A stretch of DNA of 64,000 nucleotides from assembly GCF_003202155.1 (NCBI RefSeq), contig NZ_QFLI01000009.1, positions 124,001 to 188,000 of the forward strand. The letters are read 5' to 3'. The notes under the pieces are model-generated. The model was given only the letters and a program-made list of their open reading frames with translations. It did no database searches and was not told the origin of the DNA. Below, in pieces: positions 27,968 to 37,458 of the stretch (the first letter of the stretch is position 1; the number at the start of each line of letters is the position of its first letter). The DNA comes from Marinifilum breve (lineage in GTDB: Bacteria > Bacteroidota > Bacteroidia > Bacteroidales > Marinifilaceae). The position numbers and the translations under genes were made by a program.

Positions 27968-29098
27968 TTAATCGACCCAGAATGAAGGTTTAGTTCTGGA
28001 GTATTTTAAACTGCAATCGTAGCAAAAGTTAGGTTTTACTTTGTACGCTATTTCGCCTTTTGGAAGTGTTATGACTTCTATGATATGATGTTTTTTAGGG
28101 TCATATTCCAATGAAGAGATTTGGGAAGTTCTACATTTGATAGTTTCTTGAGAAAATTTAATATTGTAATTATCAGCTTTGAAAGAATCAGCATTTTGAG
28201 TGTGTGAAGAGACCTGAAAATAACCTAAAATTTGATCATCACCATTACAACATTGAATATTTCCCTCTACATTAGCTGGGATAACATCGAATAAAGTCCC
28301 GTTTGATTGACTTACTTTTTTTATATTACTCCAAAACTTATAACATTCCTCACTAATTGTAAATGCATGCACTTGAAAATAATATTCATAATTCAGCTTC
28401 ACCTCATGTTCTGTTATGAAAGCCGCTTGTAAATGTTTTAGAGATTTGACTTCTAAATTTGATGCATTATAAATATGAACTCTATTTGAACGTTCTTCAG
28501 GATAACAGATATAAGCTGGGTTTTCTGATTTGGGAATATTACTAATGGTATGCCACTCAAAACTTGCTTGATATTCCCATAAATAAAAGTCTGAATCGTT
28601 TGCAGGGTTCTGTAAATCGAAATAAAATTTTACGGCATTTGTGCTTTCATTTTTATCAATGATAATTTTATCAACCTCTCCATAAATATTGCTGATCGAT
28701 ATGGGAGAAAGCATTATCTCAGGATTTGATTCAAAGATTTTACCATTTTTGGTGGTGATTTCAATCCAGTATGTTTTACCAACTTCTCCTTTAAACGAAG
28801 GATTCATATTAATGTATTTTCCAGGTGACATCTCTGACATTAAGATAGATGTTCCATCATCACAATGGGTAATTATTTGTGCTCCTGTTTCGAACAGTAA
28901 GGAGTCATGTGATTCGATTTCAACACTTCTATATAAGTTAACTTCAAATTGAGTTTGGTCATTAGTTATTCGACCATCCACAACAAGGAGTCCTGCAGTT
29001 GAGTCTATGTTTGGAAAATATTTTTCAGTACAAGAATTTACCAAGACAAAAAGAACTAATATGATCTTTAATAGCTTTATTATGGTGTTGTAATACAT
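27968..29098 (-). CDS. DUF4249 family lipoprotein (copy B)
   Basis: 376 residues, tandem paralogue of 26483-27610. Lipobox LVNSC; the same domain pattern and the same conserved cysteines (NPAYICYP, IQCCNG, CYDCS). It is separated from copy A by 357 bases with its own duplicated upstream region, so it may be transcribed alone or read through into the receptor operon. The 350-base gap upstream (29099-29448) shows only the shared promoter-like segment and AT-rich sequence. Confidence 0.87.
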   Translation of the reverse strand: MYYNTIIKLLKIILVLFVLVNSCTEKYFPNIDSTAGLLVVDGRITNDQTQFEVNLYRSVEIESHDSLLFETGAQIITHCDDGTSILMSEMSPGKYINMNPSFKGEVGKTYWIEITTKNGKIFESNPEIMLSPISISNIYGEVDKIIIDKNESTNAVKFYFDLQNPANDSDFYLWEYQASFEWHTISNIPKSENPAYICYPEERSNRVHIYNASNLEVKSLKHLQAAFITEHEVKLNYEYYFQVHAFTISEECYKFWSNIKKVSQSNGTLFDVIPANVEGNIQCCNGDDQILGYFQVSSHTQNADSFKADNYNIKFSQETIKCRTSQISSLEYDPKKHHIIEVITLPKGEIAYKVKPNFCYDCSLKYSRTKPSFWVD

Positions 29099-29448
29099 GT
29101 TGTTAGGTGTTAGTAATTTAGCGCAAGTATAAATATATGATAATAATTCGGAGGGATTTTATTTTCTGAATTTACATAGATCATAATATTGTTGTGATTG
29201 AAACAATAAAATTGTAGATGTATATACTTATGGTGTTATAAGATTTAGATAAAATGGGAGGTAGAAACAATTTAGTTAATTTAGAGAGAAGAGAATTTTA
29301 GCTTGATAATGAATTTTTATCTAAAATAGCGTTGTTATAAATAAATTTCATCTCCCCTTAGTAAAAAAACAATTGTGAAAATTGAACCGACATGTATGAT
29401 TGTTTTTTATGTATTTAAGCGGAGAGATGAATCTATTAGGATTAGATT
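29099..29448. other. Intergenic region upstream of DUF4249 copy B
   Basis: 350 AT-rich bases. The part nearest copy B (29096-29151) matches the region upstream of copy A. On the other side lies the 3' end of the nfeD-like gene. No gene or RNA recognised; promoter boxes cannot be assigned reliably. Confidence 0.5.
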
Positions 29449-29889
29449 TTATATTTCTTTTACAGTTAATTCTATTTCGCTTGAATCTAATATCTCAACA
29501 AAGGCACCTTCTGGAATTATTTTGCCAGTTGTAGTTGTTGCTTTTTTACCTGTTCCTGCAATAATAACTTTTCCCTTGTTTTTCTGTGGGTTGATCTCTT
29601 CCATTACATAAGCTTCTCTTCCAATATAATCTGCATCGATAGAAATATGCACTCCCTTTTTACTAATTAGCTTTTGCTTCAAAAAAGGTTTAAGAATCAT
29701 TAGGCTAATTATAGAAAGGGTAATGAATACAATCAATTGAATTGAGATGGAAAAATTAGCGTAAGCCAATACTCCTGCACTAAGTGAACCAATGCCAAAG
29801 CACAGAGAAGAAAATGTAGAAGTCATAATTTCAACCACAAACAAACCTATTGACAATAGCATCCATAAATGCCAAATTTCTAGTTCCAT
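29449..29889 (-). CDS. NfeD family membrane protein
   Basis: 146 residues, the short NfeD form. Three or four membrane segments in the first about 75 residues (LWMLLSIGLFVVEIM, LCFGIGSLSAGVLAY, IQLIVFITLSIISLMIL) precede an OB-fold-like soluble domain (YIGREAYVMEEINPQKNKGKV ... GAFVEILD). NfeD proteins usually pair with flotillin-like (FloA/FloT) proteins; no such gene is adjacent here. It is transcribed away from the mevalonate operon. Confidence 0.85.
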   Translation of the reverse strand: MELEIWHLWMLLSIGLFVVEIMTSTFSSLCFGIGSLSAGVLAYANFSISIQLIVFITLSIISLMILKPFLKQKLISKKGVHISIDADYIGREAYVMEEINPQKNKGKVIIAGTGKKATTTTGKIIPEGAFVEILDSSEIELTVKEI

Positions 29890-30184
29890 AGCGATAAGTT
29901 TTTACATGGAAAGTAAAATTATGACAACTTTAAGTATGATCCTAGTGCCAAAACTGTCAAGTTTAACATTTAGGAGGTAATAATCACAAAATCAGCAAGT
30001 AATAGTTGTGATGGGCGACATATTATTAAGAATGATTCAAAATAGATTTATATTTGAGGTAATTTTGTGTAGATTTACCTTTAAATGTTGTATGAAATTA
30101 TGTGTTAACTTAGTGCAACTAAGATTAGGTAGGATGAACAATACCGATAGGACTAGGATTGACCACTGTAATAATTGACAAATA

Positions 30185-31177
30185 ATGACCGATAGAAAAA
30201 AGGATCATATAGAATTGGCTTTTCGTTCTCAAATTGAAAAAAGTTTTGTTGATGACAGGTTTTACTATGAACCATTTATAAATACTCATCTTCAAAAGGA
30301 ATTGAAACCGTTTTCTTTTTTAGGAAAAGAAATTCGAACACCAATTTGGGTTTCGAGTATGACAGGAGGCACTAAACTTGCAGGAAAAATCAATGCAAAT
30401 TTGGCTAGAGCTTGTGCAGAATTTGGTATGGGAATGGGTTTGGGTTCTTGTAGGTTGTTACTGGAGGATGACACATATCTGGAAGATTTTGATGTAAGAC
30501 ATGTGTTGGGATCAGATTTGCCATTGTATGCTAACCTAGGTATTTGTCAATTGGAGGAGTTGATAAAAAATAATGAACTATCTAAAATTTCTAATCTGGT
30601 TTCAAAACTTCAGGCAGATGGTATCATCATTCATGTAAACCCAATGCAAGAATGGCTTCAGCCTGAGGGTGATTTAATTGTAAGGCCACCTATAGAATCC
30701 ATAAAAGATTTGCTAAAATATGCTGATTATCCTGTGATTGTAAAGGAAGTTGGACAAGGATTTGGACCTAATAGTTTAAATCAACTTTTACAATTGCCTT
30801 TGCAAGCTATTGAGTTTGGTGCGTTTGGAGGAACCAATTTCGCCAAGATTGAAATGATGAGAAATCCTGATAAGTTGATACAACTGTATGAACCTTTGGC
30901 AAAAATTGGTCATACTGCTGATCAAATGCTGGAATGGACCAATGCTATTGTTGAAAGCAATAAGCACATAAAATGCAAAGAACTCATTATCTCGGGTGGG
31001 ATTCATAGTTTTATTGATGGTTATTATTTAACTGAGAAAAGTAAACTGCCTGCTATATATGGTCAAGCTTCAGAGTTATTAAAATATGCACAAGATTCAT
31101 ATTCTGATCTACAAAAATATCTTCAAACTCAAATTGAAGGTTTAAAAATAGCGAATACATATTTAAAGCTAAAGTAA
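30185..31177 (+). CDS. fni: Type 2 isopentenyl-diphosphate delta-isomerase (FMN)
   Basis: 330 residues. Interconverts isopentenyl and dimethylallyl diphosphate; the type 2 enzyme uses FMN and NADPH. Visible marks are the N-terminal RKKDHIELAF, WVSSMTGGT, the glycine-rich GMGMGLGSCR, HVNPMQEWLQPEGD and a TIM-barrel pattern ending near GGTNFAKIE. It is first in the mevalonate operon, 123 bases before HMG-CoA reductase. The 295-base region upstream (29890-30184) must contain the promoter, which I could not define. Confidence 0.93.
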   Translation: MTDRKKDHIELAFRSQIEKSFVDDRFYYEPFINTHLQKELKPFSFLGKEIRTPIWVSSMTGGTKLAGKINANLARACAEFGMGMGLGSCRLLLEDDTYLEDFDVRHVLGSDLPLYANLGICQLEELIKNNELSKISNLVSKLQADGIIIHVNPMQEWLQPEGDLIVRPPIESIKDLLKYADYPVIVKEVGQGFGPNSLNQLLQLPLQAIEFGAFGGTNFAKIEMMRNPDKLIQLYEPLAKIGHTADQMLEWTNAIVESNKHIKCKELIISGGIHSFIDGYYLTEKSKLPAIYGQASELLKYAQDSYSDLQKYLQTQIEGLKIANTYLKLK

Positions 31178-31300
31178 TTCCATTAACACATTTTTTTCTG
31201 AACTGGTTTTGCTTCGCTGAATAAAAAATGTAATTTAGGACCTGTAAGTATTTTATTATTTGCTGAATTTTCCTTTATTGCAGGAATTAAATATTAATTT

Positions 31301-32623
31301 ATGAAGCGAAAATCGATAATATCAGGTTTTTCAAAGCTATCTCGGGAAGAAAAAGTTGCTGCTCTTACTGATAGTGCTGATAAGATTAAAGCAAAACTAG
31401 ATAGTTTTCGACTACAGAATAAGGAACAACAAGATCTGTTGGATGAGATAAGCGAAAATACACTATCTAATTTTTATTTGCCTTTTGGTGTTGCGCCAAA
31501 TTTTCTGATTAATAAGAGTTTGTATCATATTCCTATGGTTATTGAGGAGAGTTCTGTAATTGCTGCAGCTTCTCGATCTGCCAAGTTTTGGTCAAATCAT
31601 GGAGGTTTTCATGCACGAGTTATTTCTGTGGTAAAATCTGGGCAAGTGCATTTCTTATGGAAAGGCGAAAAAGTAAGGTTGTTAGATTTATTGCCTGAGT
31701 TGAAATATGAACTCTATCGAACAACAAAGGAGTTGACACGAAATATGCGCCAACGTGGAGGTGGTATTCAGAATATACGATTGGTAGATTTATCGCATGA
31801 AATGGAAAATTATTACCAATTACATGTGGATTTTGATACCGTAGATTCGATGGGAGCGAATTTTATAAATTCATGTTTGGAGCAGATGGCGCAGACCATG
31901 AAGAAATTCTTTAAATATTATCAGGGTTTAAAAGATATAGAGCGCGAATGTGAAATTATCATGTCTATCTTATCCAATTATACTCCAGATTGTCTTGTTG
32001 AAAGTTGGGTGGAGTGCGATATCGAGGAGCTTGATAATATTGAGCCAGGAATGAGTGGTAGAGAGTTTGCAGAGAAATTTTCAAAAGCTTCAAAAATTGC
32101 AGAAGTGGATGTTTTTAGGGCTGCTACCCACAATAAAGGAATATTTAATGGGATTGATGCCGTTGCATTGGCAACAGGGAATGATTTCAGGGCAATAGAA
32201 GCTAACGGTCATGTTTGGGCAGCAAAATCAGGTAAATATAAAAGTCTTACTCATGCTTCCGTATCAAATAACCGATTTAAATACAAACTAACAATACCTC
32301 TTTCGCTAGGAACGGTTGGAGGACTAACCAGTTTACATCCATTGGCTAAATTTGGTTTGGAATTACTTGGAAAACCATCTGCTAAAGAGTTAATGATGAT
32401 TACGGCTACTGCTGGGTTGGCGAATAATTTTGGCGCTTTAAGATCTTTGGTTACAACTGGAATACAGTATGGCCATATGAAAATGCATTTATCCAATCTT
32501 TTAAATGCATTAAAAGCCGATTATGAGGAAAAGAGACAAGCCTTGGAATATTTTGCACACAAAACAGTATCTTATAGCGAAGTAGAATCATTTATAAAAT
32601 CAATTAGAACCAAGTTGCGATAG
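31301..32623 (+). CDS. Hydroxymethylglutaryl-CoA reductase (class II-like)
   Basis: 440 residues, no membrane anchor, so cytosolic as in class II bacterial enzymes. Makes mevalonate from HMG-CoA. Catalytic features: the glutamate in VIEESSVIAAAS, the lysine in THNKGI, the aspartate in GIDAVALATGNDFRAIEA, and the histidine in GIQYGHMKMH near the C-terminus. The cofactor (NADH or NADPH) cannot be decided. Directly followed (one base gap) by the GYDIA kinase gene. Confidence 0.95.
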   Translation: MKRKSIISGFSKLSREEKVAALTDSADKIKAKLDSFRLQNKEQQDLLDEISENTLSNFYLPFGVAPNFLINKSLYHIPMVIEESSVIAAASRSAKFWSNHGGFHARVISVVKSGQVHFLWKGEKVRLLDLLPELKYELYRTTKELTRNMRQRGGGIQNIRLVDLSHEMENYYQLHVDFDTVDSMGANFINSCLEQMAQTMKKFFKYYQGLKDIERECEIIMSILSNYTPDCLVESWVECDIEELDNIEPGMSGREFAEKFSKASKIAEVDVFRAATHNKGIFNGIDAVALATGNDFRAIEANGHVWAAKSGKYKSLTHASVSNNRFKYKLTIPLSLGTVGGLTSLHPLAKFGLELLGKPSAKELMMITATAGLANNFGALRSLVTTGIQYGHMKMHLSNLLNALKADYEEKRQALEYFAHKTVSYSEVESFIKSIRTKLR

Positions 32624-32624
32624 T

Positions 32625-33545
32625 TTGACACCATTAAAAAAATATTACTCAAATGCTAAATTTCTAATTACCGGAGAGTATTTGGTTTTGCATGGCGCTT
32701 TGTCATTGGCAATACCACTTCGATTTGGTCAATTGATGGAAATTTATGAATCAGATACGGATGTATTGGAGTGGACCGCATTGGATAGAGCTCAACCTTG
32801 GTTGCAATTTTCAATCTCTGAAAATGAGATTCTAAAGGCAGAAAACAAGGGGTTCTCTGAGAAGGATTTTGTGTGTTTTATTTTGAATCAGGCAAAGAGG
32901 TTAAATCCAGAATTTTTGCAAAATCATTCATTAAAGATTAAAACGGAAATTAATTTTGATAGAAATTGGGGATTAGGAAGCAGTTCAAGTCTGATTAATA
33001 ATATTGCACAATGGGCCGATGTGAATCCATATGAATTGCATGCTTTAGTTTCAAATGGTTCTGGATATGATATTGCTTGTGCAAATTATTGTTTGCCCAT
33101 TTTATTTCGTAGAAATGAATCTCATCCAATGATATATCCAATAAGGTTTGAACCTAATTTTTCGGATCAACTTTTCTTTGTATACCTGGGAAATAAGCAG
33201 AATAGTGAAGAAAGTGTAAAGAAATATCTGAATGGAAATCCTGTTAACAAAACTCAGGTTGAAAGCATATCATTACTGAGTAAGAGATTATTACAGAGTG
33301 AAAACTCTATGGAATTTGATGCTTTGATTTCTGAACATGAAAGATTTATTGGAGAAGTAATTTGTACAGATCCGGTAAAAACTGAAAAATTTCCTGATTT
33401 TGAAGGAAGTATGAAATCATTGGGAGCATGGGGTGGAGACTTTATTTTGGTTCGATCAGATATGGGAAAGAGAGAGGTGTATCGCTATTTTTATGAGAAA
33501 GGATTAACTACAATATTTGCTTGGGATGATATTATCTTGAGTTAA
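32625..33545 (+). CDS. GYDIA family GHMP kinase (candidate phosphomevalonate kinase)
   Basis: 306 residues. TTG start at 32625, one base after the HMG-CoA reductase stop; the first residues TPLKKYYSNAKFLITGEYLVL already match the family N-terminus, so no later start fits. The GHMP motif is NWGLGSSSSLINN, and the name-giving GSGYDIA follows. Its operon contains mevalonate kinase and diphosphomevalonate decarboxylase but no other kinase, so it is the best candidate for the phosphomevalonate kinase step (inference from context, not proven by motif). Confidence 0.85.
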   Translation: MTPLKKYYSNAKFLITGEYLVLHGALSLAIPLRFGQLMEIYESDTDVLEWTALDRAQPWLQFSISENEILKAENKGFSEKDFVCFILNQAKRLNPEFLQNHSLKIKTEINFDRNWGLGSSSSLINNIAQWADVNPYELHALVSNGSGYDIACANYCLPILFRRNESHPMIYPIRFEPNFSDQLFFVYLGNKQNSEESVKKYLNGNPVNKTQVESISLLSKRLLQSENSMEFDALISEHERFIGEVICTDPVKTEKFPDFEGSMKSLGAWGGDFILVRSDMGKREVYRYFYEKGLTTIFAWDDIILS

Positions 33546-33559
33546 CAATTGACAACTGA

Positions 33560-34609
33560 ATGAAAAAAGGAACTGTGGCTTGGGAGAGCCCTTCAAATAT
33601 TGCATTGATAAAATATTGGGGAAAAATAGGTAGACAGTACCCTTGTAATCCATCTGTAAGCATGACTTTGAAGAATGCGGTAAGCAGAACTCAATTGTCA
33701 TTTTCAGAAAGGAAAGATAAGTGGATCAACTTTGAATTTGAGGGAAAGGAAAATCTTGATTTTGCCAAAAGAATTGAAAAACTTTTTGAAGGATTAAATG
33801 ATGAATTACCATTTTTAAGCCAGTACTCGTATTCTATCACATCAGAAAATACCTTTCCTCATTCTACAGGAATTGCTAGCTCTGCTTCGGCTATGAGTGC
33901 TCTTGCATTGTGTCTTTGTAGTATGGAGGAATTGATCACAGGAAGTAAATTGGAACGTGATGAATTTTTACAAAAAGCAAGTTTTCTTGCTCGTTTAGGA
34001 TCGGGTAGTGCATCTCGATCAATTTATGAATCCTATGCAACCTGGGGTGGGAGTGATGCATTTTCGAAAGCATCTGACGATTTTGCAACTCCTTTTTCAA
34101 AATACATTCATCCAATATTTAAAGATTATCAGGATTATATTTTATTGGTAAGTTCAAAAAAGAAAAAAGTTTCAAGTACAGCAGGACATGGATTGATGAA
34201 CAATCACCCATTTGCAAAAACCAGATATGATCAGGCTAATTCAAACTTTGAGCAAATGCTTGGGATTTTGCGTAGTGGTGATTTGGAGAATTTTATAGAG
34301 GTTCTTGAAAATGAAGCATTAAGTTTGCATGGTTTGATGATGAATTCTACTCCTTCGTTTACCTTAATGAAACCTAATACTTTGGAAGCTATTGAATTAA
34401 TTCGAGATTTTAGAAATACGACTAAAATTCCTGTAGGATTTACTTTAGATGCAGGTCCAAATATTCACTTGATGTTTCCTAAGAAAGACAGTAATAAAGT
34501 TGATGCTTTTGTAAATGAACAATTAACAGAATTGCTTGAAGATGGGAAATATCTTAAGGATGAGACAGGTTTAGGTCCCAAACAAATATATACTGCTGGT
34601 GGTGAATAA
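33560..34609 (+). CDS. mvaD: Diphosphomevalonate decarboxylase
   Basis: 349 residues. Performs the ATP-dependent decarboxylation of diphosphomevalonate to isopentenyl diphosphate. The N-terminal ESPSNIALIKYWGK and NPSVSMTL, the ATP loop FPHSTGIASSASAMSALALC and GSGSASRSIYESYATW are hallmark segments of this enzyme within the GHMP superfamily. It lies 14 bases after the GYDIA kinase and overlaps the next kinase by about 8-11 bases, so the operon is tightly coupled. Confidence 0.95.
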   Translation: MKKGTVAWESPSNIALIKYWGKIGRQYPCNPSVSMTLKNAVSRTQLSFSERKDKWINFEFEGKENLDFAKRIEKLFEGLNDELPFLSQYSYSITSENTFPHSTGIASSASAMSALALCLCSMEELITGSKLERDEFLQKASFLARLGSGSASRSIYESYATWGGSDAFSKASDDFATPFSKYIHPIFKDYQDYILLVSSKKKKVSSTAGHGLMNNHPFAKTRYDQANSNFEQMLGILRSGDLENFIEVLENEALSLHGLMMNSTPSFTLMKPNTLEAIELIRDFRNTTKIPVGFTLDAGPNIHLMFPKKDSNKVDAFVNEQLTELLEDGKYLKDETGLGPKQIYTAGGE

Positions 34610-35543
34610 AGAGAGTGAATTGTTTCATGGGAAGCTTCTTCTATTTGGAGAATATTCGGTTTTGTTGGGTTCGATGGCATTAAGCATACCTTTCAAAATG
34701 TTTAAGGCCAATTTTGCTTTTATGCACGTGAATAAACCTGATGCAGAAAAAAAATCGAATTCAGAGTTAAAGAAGTATTTCAAATACCTGCTTTCAAATT
34801 CAAATGTGTTTGAGCCTATTTTGAACTTATCGAATTTGGAAAAAGATATCAATTCAGGCTTATTTTTCGATTCTTCAATTCCAATAAGTTATGGAGTAGG
34901 AAGTTCAGGTGCCTTATGTGCCGCAATCTACAAGCATTATGGGAAAAATAAAGAGAATAATGAACCTAACCTAAGAGGTTTAAAGCAAAGATTATCCTTG
35001 CTTGAATCTGGATTTCATGGTAAAAGTTCAGGCTTGGATCCATTGATTTCGTATGTCAATAAACCAGTATTGTTTTCAGGGGATGATCAACTTGAACTTG
35101 TAGATTTACAGCTGGATAAGTTTCTTGAGAATGCTGCAGTATTTTTAATTGATACCCAACAAAAGGGCGATACAGCTCCTTTGGTAAATGATTTTCTATT
35201 GCAATGTGAATCGATTGATTTTCGAAATAAAATTGTTGAAGAGTTGATACCAGTTACTCAACAATGTATCAATAGTTTTTGTAAGAATGATATTGACAAT
35301 TTTTTTAAATCAATACAAAGTCTTTCAGCATTTCAATATCAAAACTTTATTAATAAAATTCCACATGCATATAGGGCATTGTGGAAAACAGGTCTCGATT
35401 CCAACAAATTCTGGTTGAAGTTATGTGGCTCAGGAGGAGGAGGTTACCTTCTTGGTTTTACCGGAAATATGAAAGAGACTGAAAGATTTCTATCGAAAAT
35501 GAATTTTTCCTTTCATCGAATTACTTGTTCTTCGATGAAGTAA
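34599..35543 (+). CDS. mvk: Mevalonate kinase
   Basis: About 314 residues. The start is GTG at 34599 or 34602, overlapping the mvaD stop. FHGKLLLFGEYSVLLGSMALSI matches the mevalonate kinase N-terminus in two halves (KLLLFGEYSVLLGS is the key part). ISYGVGSSGALCAAI is the ATP loop, and LESGFHGKSSGLDPLISY and LCGSGGGGYLLGF are further GHMP motifs. It phosphorylates mevalonate. The 3' end overlaps the convergent kinase gene by 23 bases. Confidence 0.9.
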   Translation: MVNKESELFHGKLLLFGEYSVLLGSMALSIPFKMFKANFAFMHVNKPDAEKKSNSELKKYFKYLLSNSNVFEPILNLSNLEKDINSGLFFDSSIPISYGVGSSGALCAAIYKHYGKNKENNEPNLRGLKQRLSLLESGFHGKSSGLDPLISYVNKPVLFSGDDQLELVDLQLDKFLENAAVFLIDTQQKGDTAPLVNDFLLQCESIDFRNKIVEELIPVTQQCINSFCKNDIDNFFKSIQSLSAFQYQNFINKIPHAYRALWKTGLDSNKFWLKLCGSGGGGYLLGFTGNMKETERFLSKMNFSFHRITCSSMK

Positions 35544-37446
35544 GTATTGGAATACTATAACTTACCTTGGTTCCCGATTTATTTGAGTTGATACTTTTCA
35601 AATCCACAATCTCAAAATTCATCTTTTTCGATGATTTAAAATTGTAAATTTTAACCCTATCCAAAGCAATAGAAGTAGCCAATGATTTATGATTTTTTTG
35701 TGTTGAATGTTTCTTAGCTTCATCTATTCCAATTCCATTGTCAATAATGTCAAATTTTAAGGACTGTTCATCCTCTGTTTTACTCACTTTAACATTTATA
35801 CATGCTTCAGGATTATTGCGAAGTTTTCCATGAATAAGAGCATTTTCTATAAATGGTTGAGCTAGCATTGGAGGAATCATTACTTCATCTTGGTTTAGAG
35901 TGGCATCAATTTCAAAATTATAACAGATGTCATTTTCAAACCTTAGTTTTTGCAGTCCTATGTAATCTTCTAATGTTCGTAATTCTGTTCTTAGCGAAAC
36001 GAATTCTTCTCTAGAATTCTCTAAAATACCGCGTACCAAACTAGCCAATCTTGAGAGGTAATTGTTGGCATCATCATTCTTTTCGTCTAAAATAAAACTT
36101 TGAATCGCTGTTAGGGAGTTGAATAGAAAGTGTGGGTTCATTTGTGTTAATAATACTTTCTGACGCAAGTCCATGATTTTATGATCTGCTCTCATGCGGT
36201 TAATTCTTAGCGAAACCAAAACTGCAACAACTCCAAGTATCATTACAACCAATAAGACAATAATCCAGGCATTTTTCTGCCCTAGTTCAAGATTTTGAAT
36301 TTGGGTACGTTGTTGTAATAATTCAAATTCCTGCTTTTTCTTTTCATTTTCATAAGCAGCAGCCAATTCAGCAAATTTATTTTCATTGCTTATTGTATTT
36401 AAGGAATCTTTTAGCTGAACTCCCTTAGATTGATATTCATAAGCTTGCTTAAATTGCTTTTTGTCTTTATACAGCGATGATAGATGAAAAAGTATATCTG
36501 GTAATACGAGATGATGTTCCAATTTCTTTGCAAGATCAAGTGATTCCAGTAAATATTTCTCACTTAAGGTATATTCCTGTAATTCGAAATAGGTAGAACC
36601 AAGTTGTAACTTTACATTTATAAGCCCAGAAAAATTTTCAAGTTCAGTTCTAAGTTTTTCAGACTTTTTTAAATATACCAATGCAGAATCAAGTTGTTTA
36701 TTGGATTGATACAAGTATCCGATGTTGAAATACAATTTAGAGTCAAGAAGTTTATTATTGATTTTTGCATTTTCCTTAAGTGCCATTTCATAATATTCAA
36801 GTCCTTTTGAATATTCCTCTAGTTTTTCGCAAACTGCACCCAGATTGCAATAAGCTTTAGCAACTTCTAAAGAATTATTATGCTTCTGAAAGCTTTTTAA
36901 TGCCAACTTGTAGTAATCTTCAGCATATTCTAAATTCTTAATTAATTGATGCAGATTACCTAAATTATTGTAAACACTACCTAACCCTTTGTCATATTTT
37001 ACTTCTTTGTATATCTGAAGATTTTCAAGGTAAAATTCAAGTGCTTTATCGTACTGTCCTTGACTTTTATATAGGAGCCCAATATTCCCAGTAACCTTTC
37101 CTACATCTACCTTAGAACCAAGAGCTTCGAATTGAGGGATAGCTTTATTGTAGTAATAAAAGGAAGAGTCTGTATTGCCTGAATAAAAATAATTTATGCC
37201 TTGACGTTTATAAGCTTTTGATAAGAAAACAGGATCTTCAGTTTCTTCAGCTAATAATATCGCTTCGTTACAGATTTCTATACTTTTGGTTAACGAATTA
37301 TTTCTTAATAGAAAAGATGATGAATCGAGGTAAGTTGTTATTCGCTCCTGTAAGTTTTTGTTACTTGACTTATCATCATTATTAAAAGAACAAAATGATG
37401 AATAGGATATTAATAAAAGTGCAACTGTTGATATTGTTTTTAACAT
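35521..37446 (-). CDS. TPR-containing LytS-type sensor histidine kinase (second of pair)
   Basis: 641 residues. Signal peptide, then about eight TPR repeats (about 70-360), a coiled-coil linker, a membrane segment (NAWIIVLLVVMILGVVAVLV, about 395-415), and a His_kinase/LytS module with QMNPHFLFNSL (phospho-acceptor His), ATPase N-box PFIENALIHG and DNGIGID. The TPR part should be periplasmic and the kinase cytoplasmic. No LytTR response regulator is encoded nearby. It is 12 bases downstream of a close paralogue, likely one operon. Its last 23 bases overlap the mevalonate kinase gene tail to tail. Confidence 0.9.
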   Translation of the reverse strand: MLKTISTVALLLISYSSFCSFNNDDKSSNKNLQERITTYLDSSSFLLRNNSLTKSIEICNEAILLAEETEDPVFLSKAYKRQGINYFYSGNTDSSFYYYNKAIPQFEALGSKVDVGKVTGNIGLLYKSQGQYDKALEFYLENLQIYKEVKYDKGLGSVYNNLGNLHQLIKNLEYAEDYYKLALKSFQKHNNSLEVAKAYCNLGAVCEKLEEYSKGLEYYEMALKENAKINNKLLDSKLYFNIGYLYQSNKQLDSALVYLKKSEKLRTELENFSGLINVKLQLGSTYFELQEYTLSEKYLLESLDLAKKLEHHLVLPDILFHLSSLYKDKKQFKQAYEYQSKGVQLKDSLNTISNENKFAELAAAYENEKKKQEFELLQQRTQIQNLELGQKNAWIIVLLVVMILGVVAVLVSLRINRMRADHKIMDLRQKVLLTQMNPHFLFNSLTAIQSFILDEKNDDANNYLSRLASLVRGILENSREEFVSLRTELRTLEDYIGLQKLRFENDICYNFEIDATLNQDEVMIPPMLAQPFIENALIHGKLRNNPEACINVKVSKTEDEQSLKFDIIDNGIGIDEAKKHSTQKNHKSLATSIALDRVKIYNFKSSKKMNFEIVDLKSINSNKSGTKVSYSIPILTSSKNK

Positions 37447-37458
37447 GATTAATTCAGG

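Noticed and set aside
29890-30184. Promoter with TTTG / TAnnTTTG boxes before fni
   Set aside because: Candidate boxes near 30053-30085 have wrong spacing, so I do not call them.
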